Below are positions 34,417 to 42,688 of a DNA stretch of 64,000 nt, in pieces. Numbering within the stretch: position 1 is the first letter of the stretch; each line of letters opens with the position of its first letter. The notes beneath the pieces were generated by a model that was not told where the DNA came from, ran no database searches, and was given only the letters and a program-made list of their open reading frames with translations. Made by a program: the position numbers and the translations under genes. This DNA comes from Microbacterium timonense (GTDB lineage Bacteria; Actinomycetota; Actinomycetes; Actinomycetales; Microbacteriaceae), in assembly GCF_900292075.1 (NCBI RefSeq), contig NZ_OLMV01000005.1, positions 124,001-188,000 on the forward strand, written 5' to 3'.

Positions 34417-34739
34417 CTTCGAGTTCCTCTCGTGTGCAGCCGCACGGCGTCGTGCGGGAGCGTTGACACCGGAGGATCACGCCTCCGGTGGAGCGGCGAC
34501 GAAGCTCCGCATACCCGGTTTACAACGTCGTAATTTCCGTTCAGGCCCATCGTGGTGGCTCGGACTGGCGGAGGTCAAGAAGAATTTCTAACGTTGTACA
34601 CACGGGCAGCCGGGCGGTCGCCTGCTGCCCTCAGTGCTTCCCACGGGCGGCGAGGCTCCCCGAAGCGTTCTGGCGACCCGCGGTGCGTCCGCTGACGCGC
34701 GCCGTCCTGACCTATACCGGTCCCCGCCTGCCCTCCGCG
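34417..34739. other. 323-base intergenic region with promoter and operator words for the esterase
   Basis: No ORF here has coding character. The left part must contain the promoter for the esterase (minus strand). Two related inverted words, GTTTACAACGT (34518-34528) and ACGTTGTACAC (34591-34601), lie 73 bases apart. The right part (about 34610-34739) follows the thioesterase stop and shows nothing recognisable. Confidence 0.6.
34518..34601. promoter_or_regulatory. Paired operator-like words upstream of the esterase
   Basis: GTTTACAACGT at 34518-34528 and, on the other strand, GTGTACAACGT at 34591-34601 match at 10 of 11 bases. GTTTACAACGA at 39294-39304, in the SMP-30/GH3 divergent promoter, matches at 10 of 11. 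These A+T-rich words stand out in this GC-rich DNA and may bind a LacI regulator encoded elsewhere. Confidence 0.55.
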
Positions 34740-35231
34740 TCAGCTCTCGTCGCTGATGAGGAGGCAGGTCGTGGTCGCGTGAGCGATGATCCGGCCGCGG
34801 GAATCGGTGGTGCGCGCCTCGGCGGTGGCTGTGCGGCGGCCGATCGAGACGAGCTCGCCCCGGCACCTCAGCGGCCCGCTGTCGACGGTGGCTGCGCGGG
34901 TGAACTTGATCGTGAGATCGAGCGACGTATACCGGGTCCCGGCGGGGAGCATCGAGTGCACAGCGCACCCCAGCGCGGTGTCGGCGAGAGTGGACAGGAC
35001 GCCCCCGTGCACGCTGCCCAGCGGGTTGTAGTGCCATTCCTGCGGCATCAGCTCGAACTCGATCCACCCTGCGCCCACCTGGAGTGGGTTGATGCCCAGC
35101 GTCTCGAGCGCGGGCGGAAGTGGCAGCTCGCCGCGGCCCACGAGGCTGAGGAACTCGATGCCGCTCACCCGCGCGGCCGACATCGCGACCTCCCGCGGGT
35201 CCGCCCAGGTGTACGTGCGCTCGCGGGTCAC
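34740..35231 (-). CDS. PaaI/YdiI-family hotdog thioesterase
   Basis: A 163-residue single hotdog-fold thioesterase. The conserved motif HYNPLGSVHGGVLSTLADTALGCAV contains the HGG/Asp-like active-site region, followed by SLDLTIKFTRAA and GRRTATAEA. The ATG at 35231 overlaps the upstream SDR stop by 4 bases, so the two are co-expressed. It would hydrolyse a medium or aromatic acyl-CoA; the substrate is unknown. Confidence 0.85.
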   Translation of the reverse strand: MTRERTYTWADPREVAMSAARVSGIEFLSLVGRGELPLPPALETLGINPLQVGAGWIEFELMPQEWHYNPLGSVHGGVLSTLADTALGCAVHSMLPAGTRYTSLDLTIKFTRAATVDSGPLRCRGELVSIGRRTATAEARTTDSRGRIIAHATTTCLLISDES

Positions 35232-35935
35232 GAGGCGGTACGCGCGAGCGCGGGATAGAGCTCGTCAAGCGGGCCGGCCAGTCCGTTGCGCACGCGGCGG
35301 CTGAGGTCGTCGGCGAGGATCTCGTACTGGTCCGCCTCGATGCCGTCGTACGCGGCAGCGACGACGTCGGCGGGGTCCAGCTTCTCCGCGGTGACGTCAC
35401 GCGTCATGGGGGTGTCGGCATAGCCCAGGTGCAGCGCTGCGACATGGATCCCCTGCGGTGCGAGGGCGATCCGCTGCGTGTTCGTCGCCGACCACAGCGC
35501 GGACTTCGTCGCGCTGTACGCGTCGCCGATGGCGAGCCAGCTGAGCACCGAGAGCACGTTGAGGATCGTGCCCCGGTGCTCGCGCAACGTCGGCAGGAAC
35601 GCGTTGGCCACCGACAGCGCGCCCCAGAAGTTGGTCTCGAACAGGTCCCGAGCGGCCGTCAGGTCGTCTGCGAGCAGGCTCGACCCGTTGCTCGCGCCGG
35701 CGTTGTTGATGAGGACGTTCACGTCGGGCGCGAGCTCGGCCGCTCGCCGGACCGATGCGGCATCCGTCACATCGAGCTGCAGCGGGACGACTCGCGCATC
35801 CTGCCATTCCCGCGGGGTCCTCGCGGCGGCGTACACCTTCGCGGCGCCGCGGGCGAGCGCCTGCTCGACGAAGTGTCTTCCCAGGCCGCCGTTGGCGCCA
35901 GTCACCAGCACGACAGCATCCCGAATCCCGGGCAT
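35228..35935 (-). CDS. Short-chain dehydrogenase, HxlR-controlled
   Basis: A 235-residue SDR starting at ATG 35935 after GAGAGGA. TGANGGLG is the cofactor motif, NNAG follows strand 4, and YSATKSAL has the catalytic Tyr/Lys. AAARTPREW after strand 2 suggests NADP. It is divergent from an HxlR gene with a perfect inverted repeat between them, a common arrangement for redox-stress or quinone-responsive SDRs. It forms an operon with the thioesterase. Confidence 0.87.
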   Translation of the reverse strand: MPGIRDAVVLVTGANGGLGRHFVEQALARGAAKVYAAARTPREWQDARVVPLQLDVTDAASVRRAAELAPDVNVLINNAGASNGSSLLADDLTAARDLFETNFWGALSVANAFLPTLREHRGTILNVLSVLSWLAIGDAYSATKSALWSATNTQRIALAPQGIHVAALHLGYADTPMTRDVTAEKLDPADVVAAAYDGIEADQYEILADDLSRRVRNGLAGPLDELYPALARTAS

Positions 35936-35995
35936 CTTCCGATCCTCTCGTCCGCGGGCCCGTGCGCGGCCCGATATCGTCACCGTAGAACAGTC

Positions 35996-36012
35996 AGTTG
36001 GAAAATCCAACT
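35996..36012. promoter_or_regulatory. HxlR operator (AGTTGGAAAATCCAACT)
   Basis: Perfect 7-base arms AGTTGGA/TCCAACT with an AAA spacer sit midway between the divergent SDR and HxlR genes. This is the likely site of HxlR binding and autoregulation. Confidence 0.8.
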
Positions 36013-36031
36013 CGGCGTTATGATCGGACTC

Positions 36032-36484
36032 ATGCCCGATGTGACCGACGTGAGAGAGTGCTCGATCGCGCGCACCCTGGAGGTCGTGGGGGAGAGGTGG
36101 ACGCTCCTCGCGATCCGCGAGATCATGTTCGGCAATCGCCGCTTCGAGGAGATCCGCCGCTACACCGGCGCCCCCCGCGATATCTTGACGGCCCGCCTGC
36201 GCAAACTCGAGGCGAATGGCCTCGTCGCGCGGATCGAGTACCAGCAGCGCCCTGCCCGCCACGAGTACCGCCTCACGGATCTGGGCTGGAGCCTGCTGCC
36301 CGTGCTCGTGGTCCTGCGTTCGTGGGGAGACGAGCATCTGCCCGGTCCAGACGGTCCACCCGTCGTCTTCGAGCACAGCTGCGGAGCAACGCTGACCCCG
36401 TCGGTGACGTGCGCGGAGTGCGGCGACCCCATCCGGCCCGAGACGATGTGGCCGCGGGAGGGGGCCCGTCAGGAGGCTCGTTGA
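36032..36484 (+). CDS. HxlR family transcriptional regulator
   Basis: A 150-residue winged-helix regulator. CSIARTLEVVGERWTLLAIRE, then RRFEEIRRYTGAPRDILTARL and LRKLEANGLVAR match HxlR. A C-terminal Cys pair (CGATLTPSVTCAECG) looks like a small zinc- or redox-responsive knuckle, an addition seen in part of the family. ATG 36032 is chosen; ATG 36020 four codons upstream is an alternative. Its 3' end overlaps the convergent TetR gene by 16 bases. Confidence 0.88.
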   Translation: MPDVTDVRECSIARTLEVVGERWTLLAIREIMFGNRRFEEIRRYTGAPRDILTARLRKLEANGLVARIEYQQRPARHEYRLTDLGWSLLPVLVVLRSWGDEHLPGPDGPPVVFEHSCGATLTPSVTCAECGDPIRPETMWPREGARQEAR

Positions 36485-37095
36485 CCGGCGCGATCGACGC
36501 GGGATTCCGGTTCGCGGATCGTCAAGGTCCCGGCAAGGTCCAGATCTGCCGGCGATCCGCTGACTCCGGCCCGCGACAGCAGGGTCGCTCCGAGCGCCGC
36601 GCTCCAGAAGGTCCGTGCTTCCACGCCCGGGTCGCGCTCGGTCACCCACCCGCGCTCGAGGCGGAGTCGGCGCAGATATCGCTCTGACTGCACGAACAGC
36701 AGTTGGACCCGACGGTCGATGACGGGGGCGAGTGGTGGCTGGGCGATGCCCGCGGCCAGCGCTCGAGCGACAGCTGGGAGGGACGGCAGTGCCAGCACCA
36801 CGCGGGCGATCCCCTTGCGGAAGGCGGCCGCATCGGCGGCCTGACGACCGACGCGCTCGATGCGCTCCGCGTCGTGGAGCAGTGCGAGGAATGCGGCCTG
36901 CACGAGCAGCGAGTCCTTGGACCCGAAGTGGTAGGTGATCTGGTTGGGAAAGACGTCGGCGCTGCGGGCGATCTCCGCCACGCTGACCTCGCCGCCGCCT
37001 TTTTCCACGGTGAGCCGGGCGGTGGACTCGAGGATCCGCTGCCGGGTGGGGATGCGCGCGGACGTGGGCGGGTCCGAGGCGGGAGCGGCATCCAT
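36469..37095 (-). CDS. TetR family repressor, divergent from FabF-like synthase
   Basis: A 208-residue TetR regulator. The HTH region is TRQRILESTARLTVEKGGGE and VSVAEIARSADVFPNQITYHFG. It starts at ATG 37095, immediately beside the first of two perfect 15-bp palindromes. The pairing with a 3-oxoacyl-ACP synthase-like gene suggests control of a lipid step, with an acyl-CoA or fatty acid as possible ligand. Confidence 0.87.
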   Translation of the reverse strand: MDAAPASDPPTSARIPTRQRILESTARLTVEKGGGEVSVAEIARSADVFPNQITYHFGSKDSLLVQAAFLALLHDAERIERVGRQAADAAAFRKGIARVVLALPSLPAVARALAAGIAQPPLAPVIDRRVQLLFVQSERYLRRLRLERGWVTERDPGVEARTFWSAALGATLLSRAGVSGSPADLDLAGTLTIREPESRVDRAGQRAS

Positions 37096-37102
37096 CCTCG
37101 AA

Positions 37103-37117
37103 TTGTATGTGATACAA
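37103..37117. promoter_or_regulatory. TetR operator copy 1 (TTGTATGTGATACAA)
   Basis: Perfect arms TTGTAT/ATACAA with GTG between, seven bases from the TetR start codon. Confidence 0.85.
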
Positions 37118-37133
37118 ATGACTCTTGCCGGTG

Positions 37134-37148
37134 TTGTATGACATACAA
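37134..37148. promoter_or_regulatory. TetR operator copy 2 (TTGTATGACATACAA)
   Basis: Perfect arms TTGTAT/ATACAA with GAC between, ending 11 bases before the synthase ATG and touching its AAGGAGG ribosome binding site. The centre is 31 bp from copy 1, the same distance as in the CPBP divergon. Confidence 0.85.
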
Positions 37149-37159
37149 GGAGGCCCGTG

Positions 37160-38389
37160 ATGAGTGGAGCGCGCGACGATGTGGTGGTGACCGGGCTGGG
37201 TGCCATCACGCCGCTGGGAGGGAATGCAGCCACCACGTGGGAGGCGCTCCTCGACGGCGCATCCGGCATCCGCGGTGATGTTCTGGGTACGTCCCGACGC
37301 GCGGACCTCGCCCCCACGGCGGCGGGCACGATGGCTGTGGACCCGGTAACCCTGCTCGCGCCTGCGCAAGCGCGTCGGCTGGACCGGTCACAGCAGGCCG
37401 CCCTGGTGGCGGCCGCCGAGGCGTGGGCGGACGCCGGATCGCCGGAGGTGGACCCGGAGCGACTCGTCTCGGTGATCGGCACCGGCATCGGCGGCGTGCA
37501 GACGCTGCTGAAGGAGCACGAGGCGCTCGCGTCCGCCGGCGCGCGTCGCGTGTCACCCCGCACCGTCCCGATGCTGATGCCCAACGCCGCCGCGGCTGCG
37601 GTGAGCATCGCCTACAACGCGCGCGGCGGGGTCTACACGCCGGTATCGGCGTGCTCGTCGGGCGCCGAAGCGCTCGCGCTCGGGGCACGACTGATCAGAG
37701 CGGGCGAGGCCGACGTGGTGATCGCGGGCGGCACGGAGGCGGCGATCACCCCCATCACGGTGGCGGGATTCGGGCAGGCTCGCGCGCTGTCCCGCTTTGA
37801 CGGGGACCCCGCCGACGCGTCACGTCCGTTCGCCGCCGACCGCAGCGGGTTCGTGCTCGGCGAGGGCGCCGGCGTCGTGGTGCTCGAGAGCGCGACACAC
37901 GCGCAGGCGCGCGACGCACGCGTGCGGGCAGTGCTGGCGGGCGCGGGCATCGCCTCGGACGCGCACCACATGACCGCACCGGCTCCCGACGGTGCCGGCC
38001 AGATCGCGGCCATGCGTGCTGCGCTGCGAAACGCCGGCGTCGAGCCCTCGCTGATCTCGCACATCAACGCGCACGCGACGGGCACCTCCGTGGGGGATGC
38101 GGGAGAGGCCGCCGCGATCGCCGAAGTCTTCGGGAGGGTGACCGTCACTGCGCCGAAGGCCGCCATGGGTCACCTCTTCGGAGCCGCAGGCGCGGTGGAG
38201 GCGATCCTCGCCGCGCTCAGCGTGCAGCACGGCATCGTGCCTCCGACGCGGAACATCAGCAGCGGCATCGACCCCGAGATCGACCTCGACGTGCCCGCGG
38301 TGCGGCGCGATGCGCCGCAGACGGCGGTGCTGAGCAACTCGTTCGGCTTCGGTGGTCAGAACGTCGCGCTCGTGTTCACTGCAGCCTGA
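37160..38389 (+). CDS. Beta-ketoacyl-ACP synthase II-like enzyme (FabF family)
   Basis: A 409-residue condensing enzyme. The catalytic triad is complete: Cys165 in VSACSSGAEA, His305 in NAHATGTS and His338 in MGHLFGAAGAVEA. AAGGAGG lies six bases before ATG 37160; a GTG directly before is an alternative. It is a lone gene under its own TetR, apart from any fab operon, so it may tune chain length or serve a special lipid instead of bulk fatty acid synthesis. Confidence 0.9.
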   Translation: MSGARDDVVVTGLGAITPLGGNAATTWEALLDGASGIRGDVLGTSRRADLAPTAAGTMAVDPVTLLAPAQARRLDRSQQAALVAAAEAWADAGSPEVDPERLVSVIGTGIGGVQTLLKEHEALASAGARRVSPRTVPMLMPNAAAAAVSIAYNARGGVYTPVSACSSGAEALALGARLIRAGEADVVIAGGTEAAITPITVAGFGQARALSRFDGDPADASRPFAADRSGFVLGEGAGVVVLESATHAQARDARVRAVLAGAGIASDAHHMTAPAPDGAGQIAAMRAALRNAGVEPSLISHINAHATGTSVGDAGEAAAIAEVFGRVTVTAPKAAMGHLFGAAGAVEAILAALSVQHGIVPPTRNISSGIDPEIDLDVPAVRRDAPQTAVLSNSFGFGGQNVALVFTAA

Positions 38390-38416
38390 CGACGCGCGAC
38401 GGCGGCTGGATGTGAG

Positions 38417-39268
38417 TCAGCCCGCGAACGTGTGGACGGGTGCGCCGGCGACGCCGACCTCGGCGGCGAACAGCGATCCCGCCAGCGGCTCCGGCTCGGA
38501 CAACCCCTGCTGAGAGGTCGTGATGAACAGCGTGCGACGGTCACTGCCGCCGAACGCGCACGAGGTGACGTTCGACACGGGAAGGTCGACCGTGAGATCC
38601 AGCGCGCCCGCCGGCGAGTAGCGGTGCACGGCGCCGCCGCCCCACACCGCCACCCAGATGCCGCCCTCCTCATCGATCGACATGCCGTCGGGCAGGCCGG
38701 CGGCGCCGTCGAAGCGGACCAGCGGATGCCGCGAGCCGAACTCGCCGCGACCTGCGTCGAACTCGTACGTCCAGATCACCCCTTCGCCGGTGTCGGCGTG
38801 CAGTGCCACGTCGCCCGTGGCGTTCCAGACGAGTCCGTTCGGCACCGTGACCGACGGCATGACCACGTGCACCGAGAGGTCGGGGTCGAGTCGGTACATC
38901 CGGCCGCCGCCATCGCGCGAGTCGAACGCCATGCTCCCGCAGTAGAAGCGGCCCGCAGCGTCGCAGGCGCCCTCATTCATCCGAACGTCCGGGTCGGTGA
39001 AGACCGGGATCTCCTGCTCGATGCCGAAGTCCCCGTCGGTCAGTGCGAACCCCCGCTCGGTCGCGATGACGAAGCCGCCCCGGCGGCGACTGCGCAGCAC
39101 CGCTGTCACGTCGGACACATGCCGTCGCTCCAGTCCCGCGGCGGTGGCGGTGAGCACATCGCCGCGCAGCATGTCGACGAATCGGATCGCTCCGCTCGTG
39201 TCGTCCCAGAACGCACCCTCCCCATGGAAGATCCCGCTCGGATCCGCTGCGACCAGCTCCGCCTTCAT
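38417..39268 (-). CDS. SMP-30/gluconolactonase family protein
   Basis: A 283-residue six-bladed propeller lactonase-like protein. The metal-site residues are in GEGAFWDD, PNGLVWNATGDVALHADT and LPDGMSIDEEGGIWVAVWGG, with MNEGACDAAGRFYCGSM typical of sugar-lactone lactonases. GGAGGAG precedes ATG 39268. It is divergent from the GH3 operon and shares its A+T-rich promoter, suggesting a lactone made by the alditol oxidase or a dehydrogenase of that operon as substrate. Confidence 0.88.
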   Translation of the reverse strand: MKAELVAADPSGIFHGEGAFWDDTSGAIRFVDMLRGDVLTATAAGLERRHVSDVTAVLRSRRRGGFVIATERGFALTDGDFGIEQEIPVFTDPDVRMNEGACDAAGRFYCGSMAFDSRDGGGRMYRLDPDLSVHVVMPSVTVPNGLVWNATGDVALHADTGEGVIWTYEFDAGRGEFGSRHPLVRFDGAAGLPDGMSIDEEGGIWVAVWGGGAVHRYSPAGALDLTVDLPVSNVTSCAFGGSDRRTLFITTSQQGLSEPEPLAGSLFAAEVGVAGAPVHTFAG

Positions 39269-39293
39269 CTGCTCCTCCTCGAGTTGGCACGGC

Positions 39294-39344
39294 GTTTACA
39301 ACGAAGGTAATCTGTGATTCGAGAATTGTTGTTTACAAAAACAA
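39294..39344. promoter_or_regulatory. A+T-rich operator region between SMP-30 and GH3 genes
   Basis: The word GTTTACAA occurs twice (39294 and 39331, 37 bases apart). The second lies in TTGTTTACAAAAACAA (39329-39344), whose arms TTGTTT/AAACAA are exact. The region is unusually A+T-rich for this chromosome and fits a LacI-type operator plus promoter. The repressor gene is not obvious nearby. Confidence 0.6.
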
Positions 39345-39362
39345 ATATTCGGAAGGTCGAGG

Positions 39363-41705
39363 ATGACACAGCCGACGGACGTCGTGACTTCACCGCGCTG
39401 GGCTGACCCTACCGCGAGCATCGATGCACGCGTCGATGCGCTGCTCGCCGAGATGACGCACGCCGAGAAGCTCGCGCAGCTGGGCAGCTACTGGGCGGAC
39501 AAACGGGACTCCACGCAGATCATCGCGCCCATGCAGGACGTGCTCTCGCAGGGGCGTCCGCCCTTCGAGGAGGCGGTCGCGGAGGGCATCGGTCAGCTGA
39601 CGCGCGTCTTCGGCACCACGCCGGTGAGTCCGCGCCAGGGCATGGAGCAGGTGCAGCGGTCGCAGCGGCACCTCATCGACGCGACACGCCTGGGGATCCC
39701 CGCGATCGTCCACGAGGAGTGCCTGACCGGGTTCACGACCCTCGGCGCCACGGTCTACCCGGCGTCGATGGCCTGGGCGGCCACCTTCGACCCCGAACTC
39801 GTGCGGGAGATGGCGCACGCGATCGGCGCCGACATGGCAGCGGTCGGGGTGCATCAAGGCCTGTCTCCGGTGCTCGACGTCGTCACCGACTACCGCTGGG
39901 GTCGCGTGGAGGAGACGCTCGGCGAGGACCCGTACGTCGTCGGGACGCTCGCCACCGCGTATGTGCAGGGGCTTCAGGATGCCGGCATCCTCGCCACGCT
40001 GAAGCACTTCGCCGGTCACGCCACCTCGCGCGGCGGCCGCAATCACGCTCCGGTCTCGATGGGTGAGCGGGAGCTGCGCGATCTGGTGCTCCCACCGTTC
40101 GAGATGGCCGTGCGGGTCGGTCGCGCCGCGAGCGTCATGAACTCGTACACCGAACTGGACCGGGTGCCGGCGGCCGCCGATCGCTGGCTGCTCACCGAGC
40201 TCCTGCGCGGCGAGTGGGGCTTCGACGGCACGGTCGTCTCGGACTACTGGGCGGTGGCGTTCCTGAAGTCCAAGCACGGCGTGGCCGCCACCATGCCCGA
40301 GGCTGGCCGGCTGGCACTGCACGCGGGGATCGACGTGGAGCTTCCCGACATCGCCGCCTATCGCGTGGTGGATGTCGACGATCCGGACCCGGCGCGCACC
40401 CTGGCCGACGTCGACACGGCCACCCGCCGCGTGCTGCGGCAGAAGATCGAGCTGGGTCTGCTCGACGACGGCTGGTCGCCGGCGGAGCCCGCCGACGTGG
40501 ACCTCGACGGCGAGCGCAACCGCGACATCGCCCGGCGCCTCGCCGAGCAGTCCATCGTCCTGCTGGACAATCGCCACGACACGCTGCCGCTGACGGCCGA
40601 GACGCGCCGCGTCGCGGTGATCGGTCCGTGCGCCGACGACCCCGGCGCGATGATGGGCGCATACTCCTACCCGATCCACGTGATGCCGCGGCATCCCGAG
40701 ATGGGGCTGGGCATCGAGGCCGTCTCGCTCCCCGATGCGCTGCGTGCGGCCATGGCCGGCGCCGACGTGCGAGTCGAGCGTGGCTGCCCGTTGACCGGTT
40801 CCGCCGACGAGGGCGAGATCGCGCGCGCCGTGGCGGCGGCTGCGTCCAGCGACGTGGTCATCGCCGTCGTCGGAGACCGGGCAGGGATGTTCGGCAAGGG
40901 CACCTCGGGCGAAGGGTCGGACGCCCCGAACCTCGACCTTCCCGGGGAGCAGGGGCGCCTCGTCGAGTCGCTGCTGGCCACCGGGACCCCCGTCGTGCTC
41001 GTGGTGCTCTCGGGTCGCCCGTACGCGCTCGGCGCGTACACCGACCGCGCCGCCGCGATCGTGCAGTCGTTCATGCCGGGCGTCGAAGGCGCCGGTGCGC
41101 TCGCGGGGGTCCTCACGGGCGCCGTGAATCCGAGCGGGCATCTGCCGGTGCAGATCCCGCGGACCGGCGGCGCGCTCCCGCACACCTACCTCGCCCCGCC
41201 GCTCGGACAGGACGGCGACCGCATCAGCAACCTGTCGATCGCGCCGGCGTTCTCGTTCGGACACGGCCTGTCGTACACGACGTTCGACCTCGGTGATGTC
41301 GTGCTCGACCGCGCCGAGATGCCGGCGGACGGGACGGTCGTCGCAACAGTGACCGTGACGAACACGGGAGATCGCGCGGGCGCCACCGTCGTCCAGCTCT
41401 ACAGCTCCGACCCGGTGGCGCAGGTGACACGGCCCGTGCAGCAGCTCGTCGGGTACGCCCGCGTGGCGCTGGAGGCCGGGGCGGCCGCGTCGGTCTCGTT
41501 CTCGCTGCACGCCGACCGCTTCTCCTTCACCGGGCTCGAGCGCCGCCGCATCGTGGAACCCGGCGTGGTGATCCTCAGCGCCGGGCTGTCGCTGACCGGC
41601 GTCACCGCGCCCGCCGAGCTGACGATCACAGGCCAGGTGCGCGTCGTCGACGACCCGGTGCTCGTCACGGGGGTCCGCATCGAGCACGAGGAGGATGCCG
41701 CGTGA
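39363..41705 (+). CDS. Glycoside hydrolase family 3 beta-glycosidase
   Basis: A 780-residue GH3 enzyme with no signal peptide, so probably intracellular. The (beta/alpha)8 domain carries LKHFAGHATSRGGRNHAPVS and the nucleophile Asp294 in TVVSDYWAV; the alpha/beta sandwich and a C-terminal fibronectin III-like domain (TVTNTGDRAGATVVQLY) follow. GH3 members release glucose, xylose or arabinose from non-reducing ends. It leads a six-gene operon and would free the sugar or polyol that the next enzymes process. Confidence 0.92.
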   Translation: MTQPTDVVTSPRWADPTASIDARVDALLAEMTHAEKLAQLGSYWADKRDSTQIIAPMQDVLSQGRPPFEEAVAEGIGQLTRVFGTTPVSPRQGMEQVQRSQRHLIDATRLGIPAIVHEECLTGFTTLGATVYPASMAWAATFDPELVREMAHAIGADMAAVGVHQGLSPVLDVVTDYRWGRVEETLGEDPYVVGTLATAYVQGLQDAGILATLKHFAGHATSRGGRNHAPVSMGERELRDLVLPPFEMAVRVGRAASVMNSYTELDRVPAAADRWLLTELLRGEWGFDGTVVSDYWAVAFLKSKHGVAATMPEAGRLALHAGIDVELPDIAAYRVVDVDDPDPARTLADVDTATRRVLRQKIELGLLDDGWSPAEPADVDLDGERNRDIARRLAEQSIVLLDNRHDTLPLTAETRRVAVIGPCADDPGAMMGAYSYPIHVMPRHPEMGLGIEAVSLPDALRAAMAGADVRVERGCPLTGSADEGEIARAVAAAASSDVVIAVVGDRAGMFGKGTSGEGSDAPNLDLPGEQGRLVESLLATGTPVVLVVLSGRPYALGAYTDRAAAIVQSFMPGVEGAGALAGVLTGAVNPSGHLPVQIPRTGGALPHTYLAPPLGQDGDRISNLSIAPAFSFGHGLSYTTFDLGDVVLDRAEMPADGTVVATVTVTNTGDRAGATVVQLYSSDPVAQVTRPVQQLVGYARVALEAGAAASVSFSLHADRFSFTGLERRRIVEPGVVILSAGLSLTGVTAPAELTITGQVRVVDDPVLVTGVRIEHEEDAA

Positions 41706-42688
41706 GCGGTCTCACCGCGCAGAACTGGCCGATCGCGGCCGCCGCGCTGCCCTTCCCCGGGCGCACGTCCGATGGCCGCAGCGTCACCGACGCGGGCCCG
41801 GAGGAGTGGATCGGCACCCTGACCGAGATCGCGGATGCCGGCTTCGACAGGGTCGACGTCACCGACTCGTGGCTGCGGGTGGGCGATCTGAACGCGCAGC
41901 GATTGCGGGCGTTCGCCGACGTCGCCGCCGAGGCGGGCGTCGTCCCCACCTCGATCTCGGCCATCCGCCGCAGCGTCATCGACCACGCCGACGGCGAAGA
42001 GAACCTCGCGTACAGTCACCGCACGCTCGAAGCAGCGGCCGCGCTGGGGATCGAGACGGTGTCGTTCGGCCTTCACCAGGCCCTCACCGCGCAGCAGCAG
42101 AAGGAGCTGTGGTTCTGGACGGCGGAAGGCCACCGCGACGATCCTGCGGACTGGGCGCTCGCGGTGAGCCGGTTGCAGGAGCTGGGACGGCATGCGGCTG
42201 AGCTCGGCATCCTCGTCTCCCTGGAGATGTACGAGGACACGTTCCTCGGCACCGCCGACTCGGCGGTGCGCCTCGTGAACGACATCGGCCTGGACAACGT
42301 CGGGCTCAACCCCGACATCGGGAACCTGATCCGTCTGCACCGGCCCATCGAGCCGTGGTGGGAGCTGGTCGAGAAGACGCTGCCGTACGCGAACTTCTGG
42401 CACGTGAAGAACTACGCGCGCGACGAGGACTCGGCTCGGGGCGAGTACTTCGCGGTGCCCGCGCCCATGCAGTACGGGCTGATCGACTACCGCCGCGCGT
42501 TCCGGTACGCGATCGAGCAGGGCTTCCAAGGCGTCATCTGCGTCGAGAACTACGGCGGCGACGGCCTGAGCGTGTGCGCTGACAACCGGGATTACCTCCG
42601 CCGCCACGTGCTGCCCAAGCGAGAAGGGTACGCACTGGGCACGAGCAGGGTCCGACAGCCTCAGAGCGTTCGAGGAGGGCGCTCATGA
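41702..42688 (+). CDS. TIM-barrel sugar (phosphate) isomerase/epimerase
   Basis: A 328-residue AP-endonuclease-2/xylose-isomerase-like barrel. GTG 41702 overlaps the GH3 stop (GTGA). Metal-ligand regions are visible in ILVSLEMYEDTF, NVGLNPDIGNLIRLH, FWHVKNYAR and GVICVENYGGDG. Relatives include hydroxypyruvate isomerase, tagatose-3-epimerase and tetrulose-phosphate isomerases. With a DAK kinase and RpiB next to it, a keto-sugar or its phosphate is the likely substrate. Confidence 0.8.
   Translation: MSGLTAQNWPIAAAALPFPGRTSDGRSVTDAGPEEWIGTLTEIADAGFDRVDVTDSWLRVGDLNAQRLRAFADVAAEAGVVPTSISAIRRSVIDHADGEENLAYSHRTLEAAAALGIETVSFGLHQALTAQQQKELWFWTAEGHRDDPADWALAVSRLQELGRHAAELGILVSLEMYEDTFLGTADSAVRLVNDIGLDNVGLNPDIGNLIRLHRPIEPWWELVEKTLPYANFWHVKNYARDEDSARGEYFAVPAPMQYGLIDYRRAFRYAIEQGFQGVICVENYGGDGLSVCADNRDYLRRHVLPKREGYALGTSRVRQPQSVRGGRS

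Noticed and set aside
39390..41687. A 765-codon minus-strand frame under the GH3 gene
   Set aside because: GH3 motifs are unmistakable on the plus strand; the antisense frame is His/Arg-rich without a start context.
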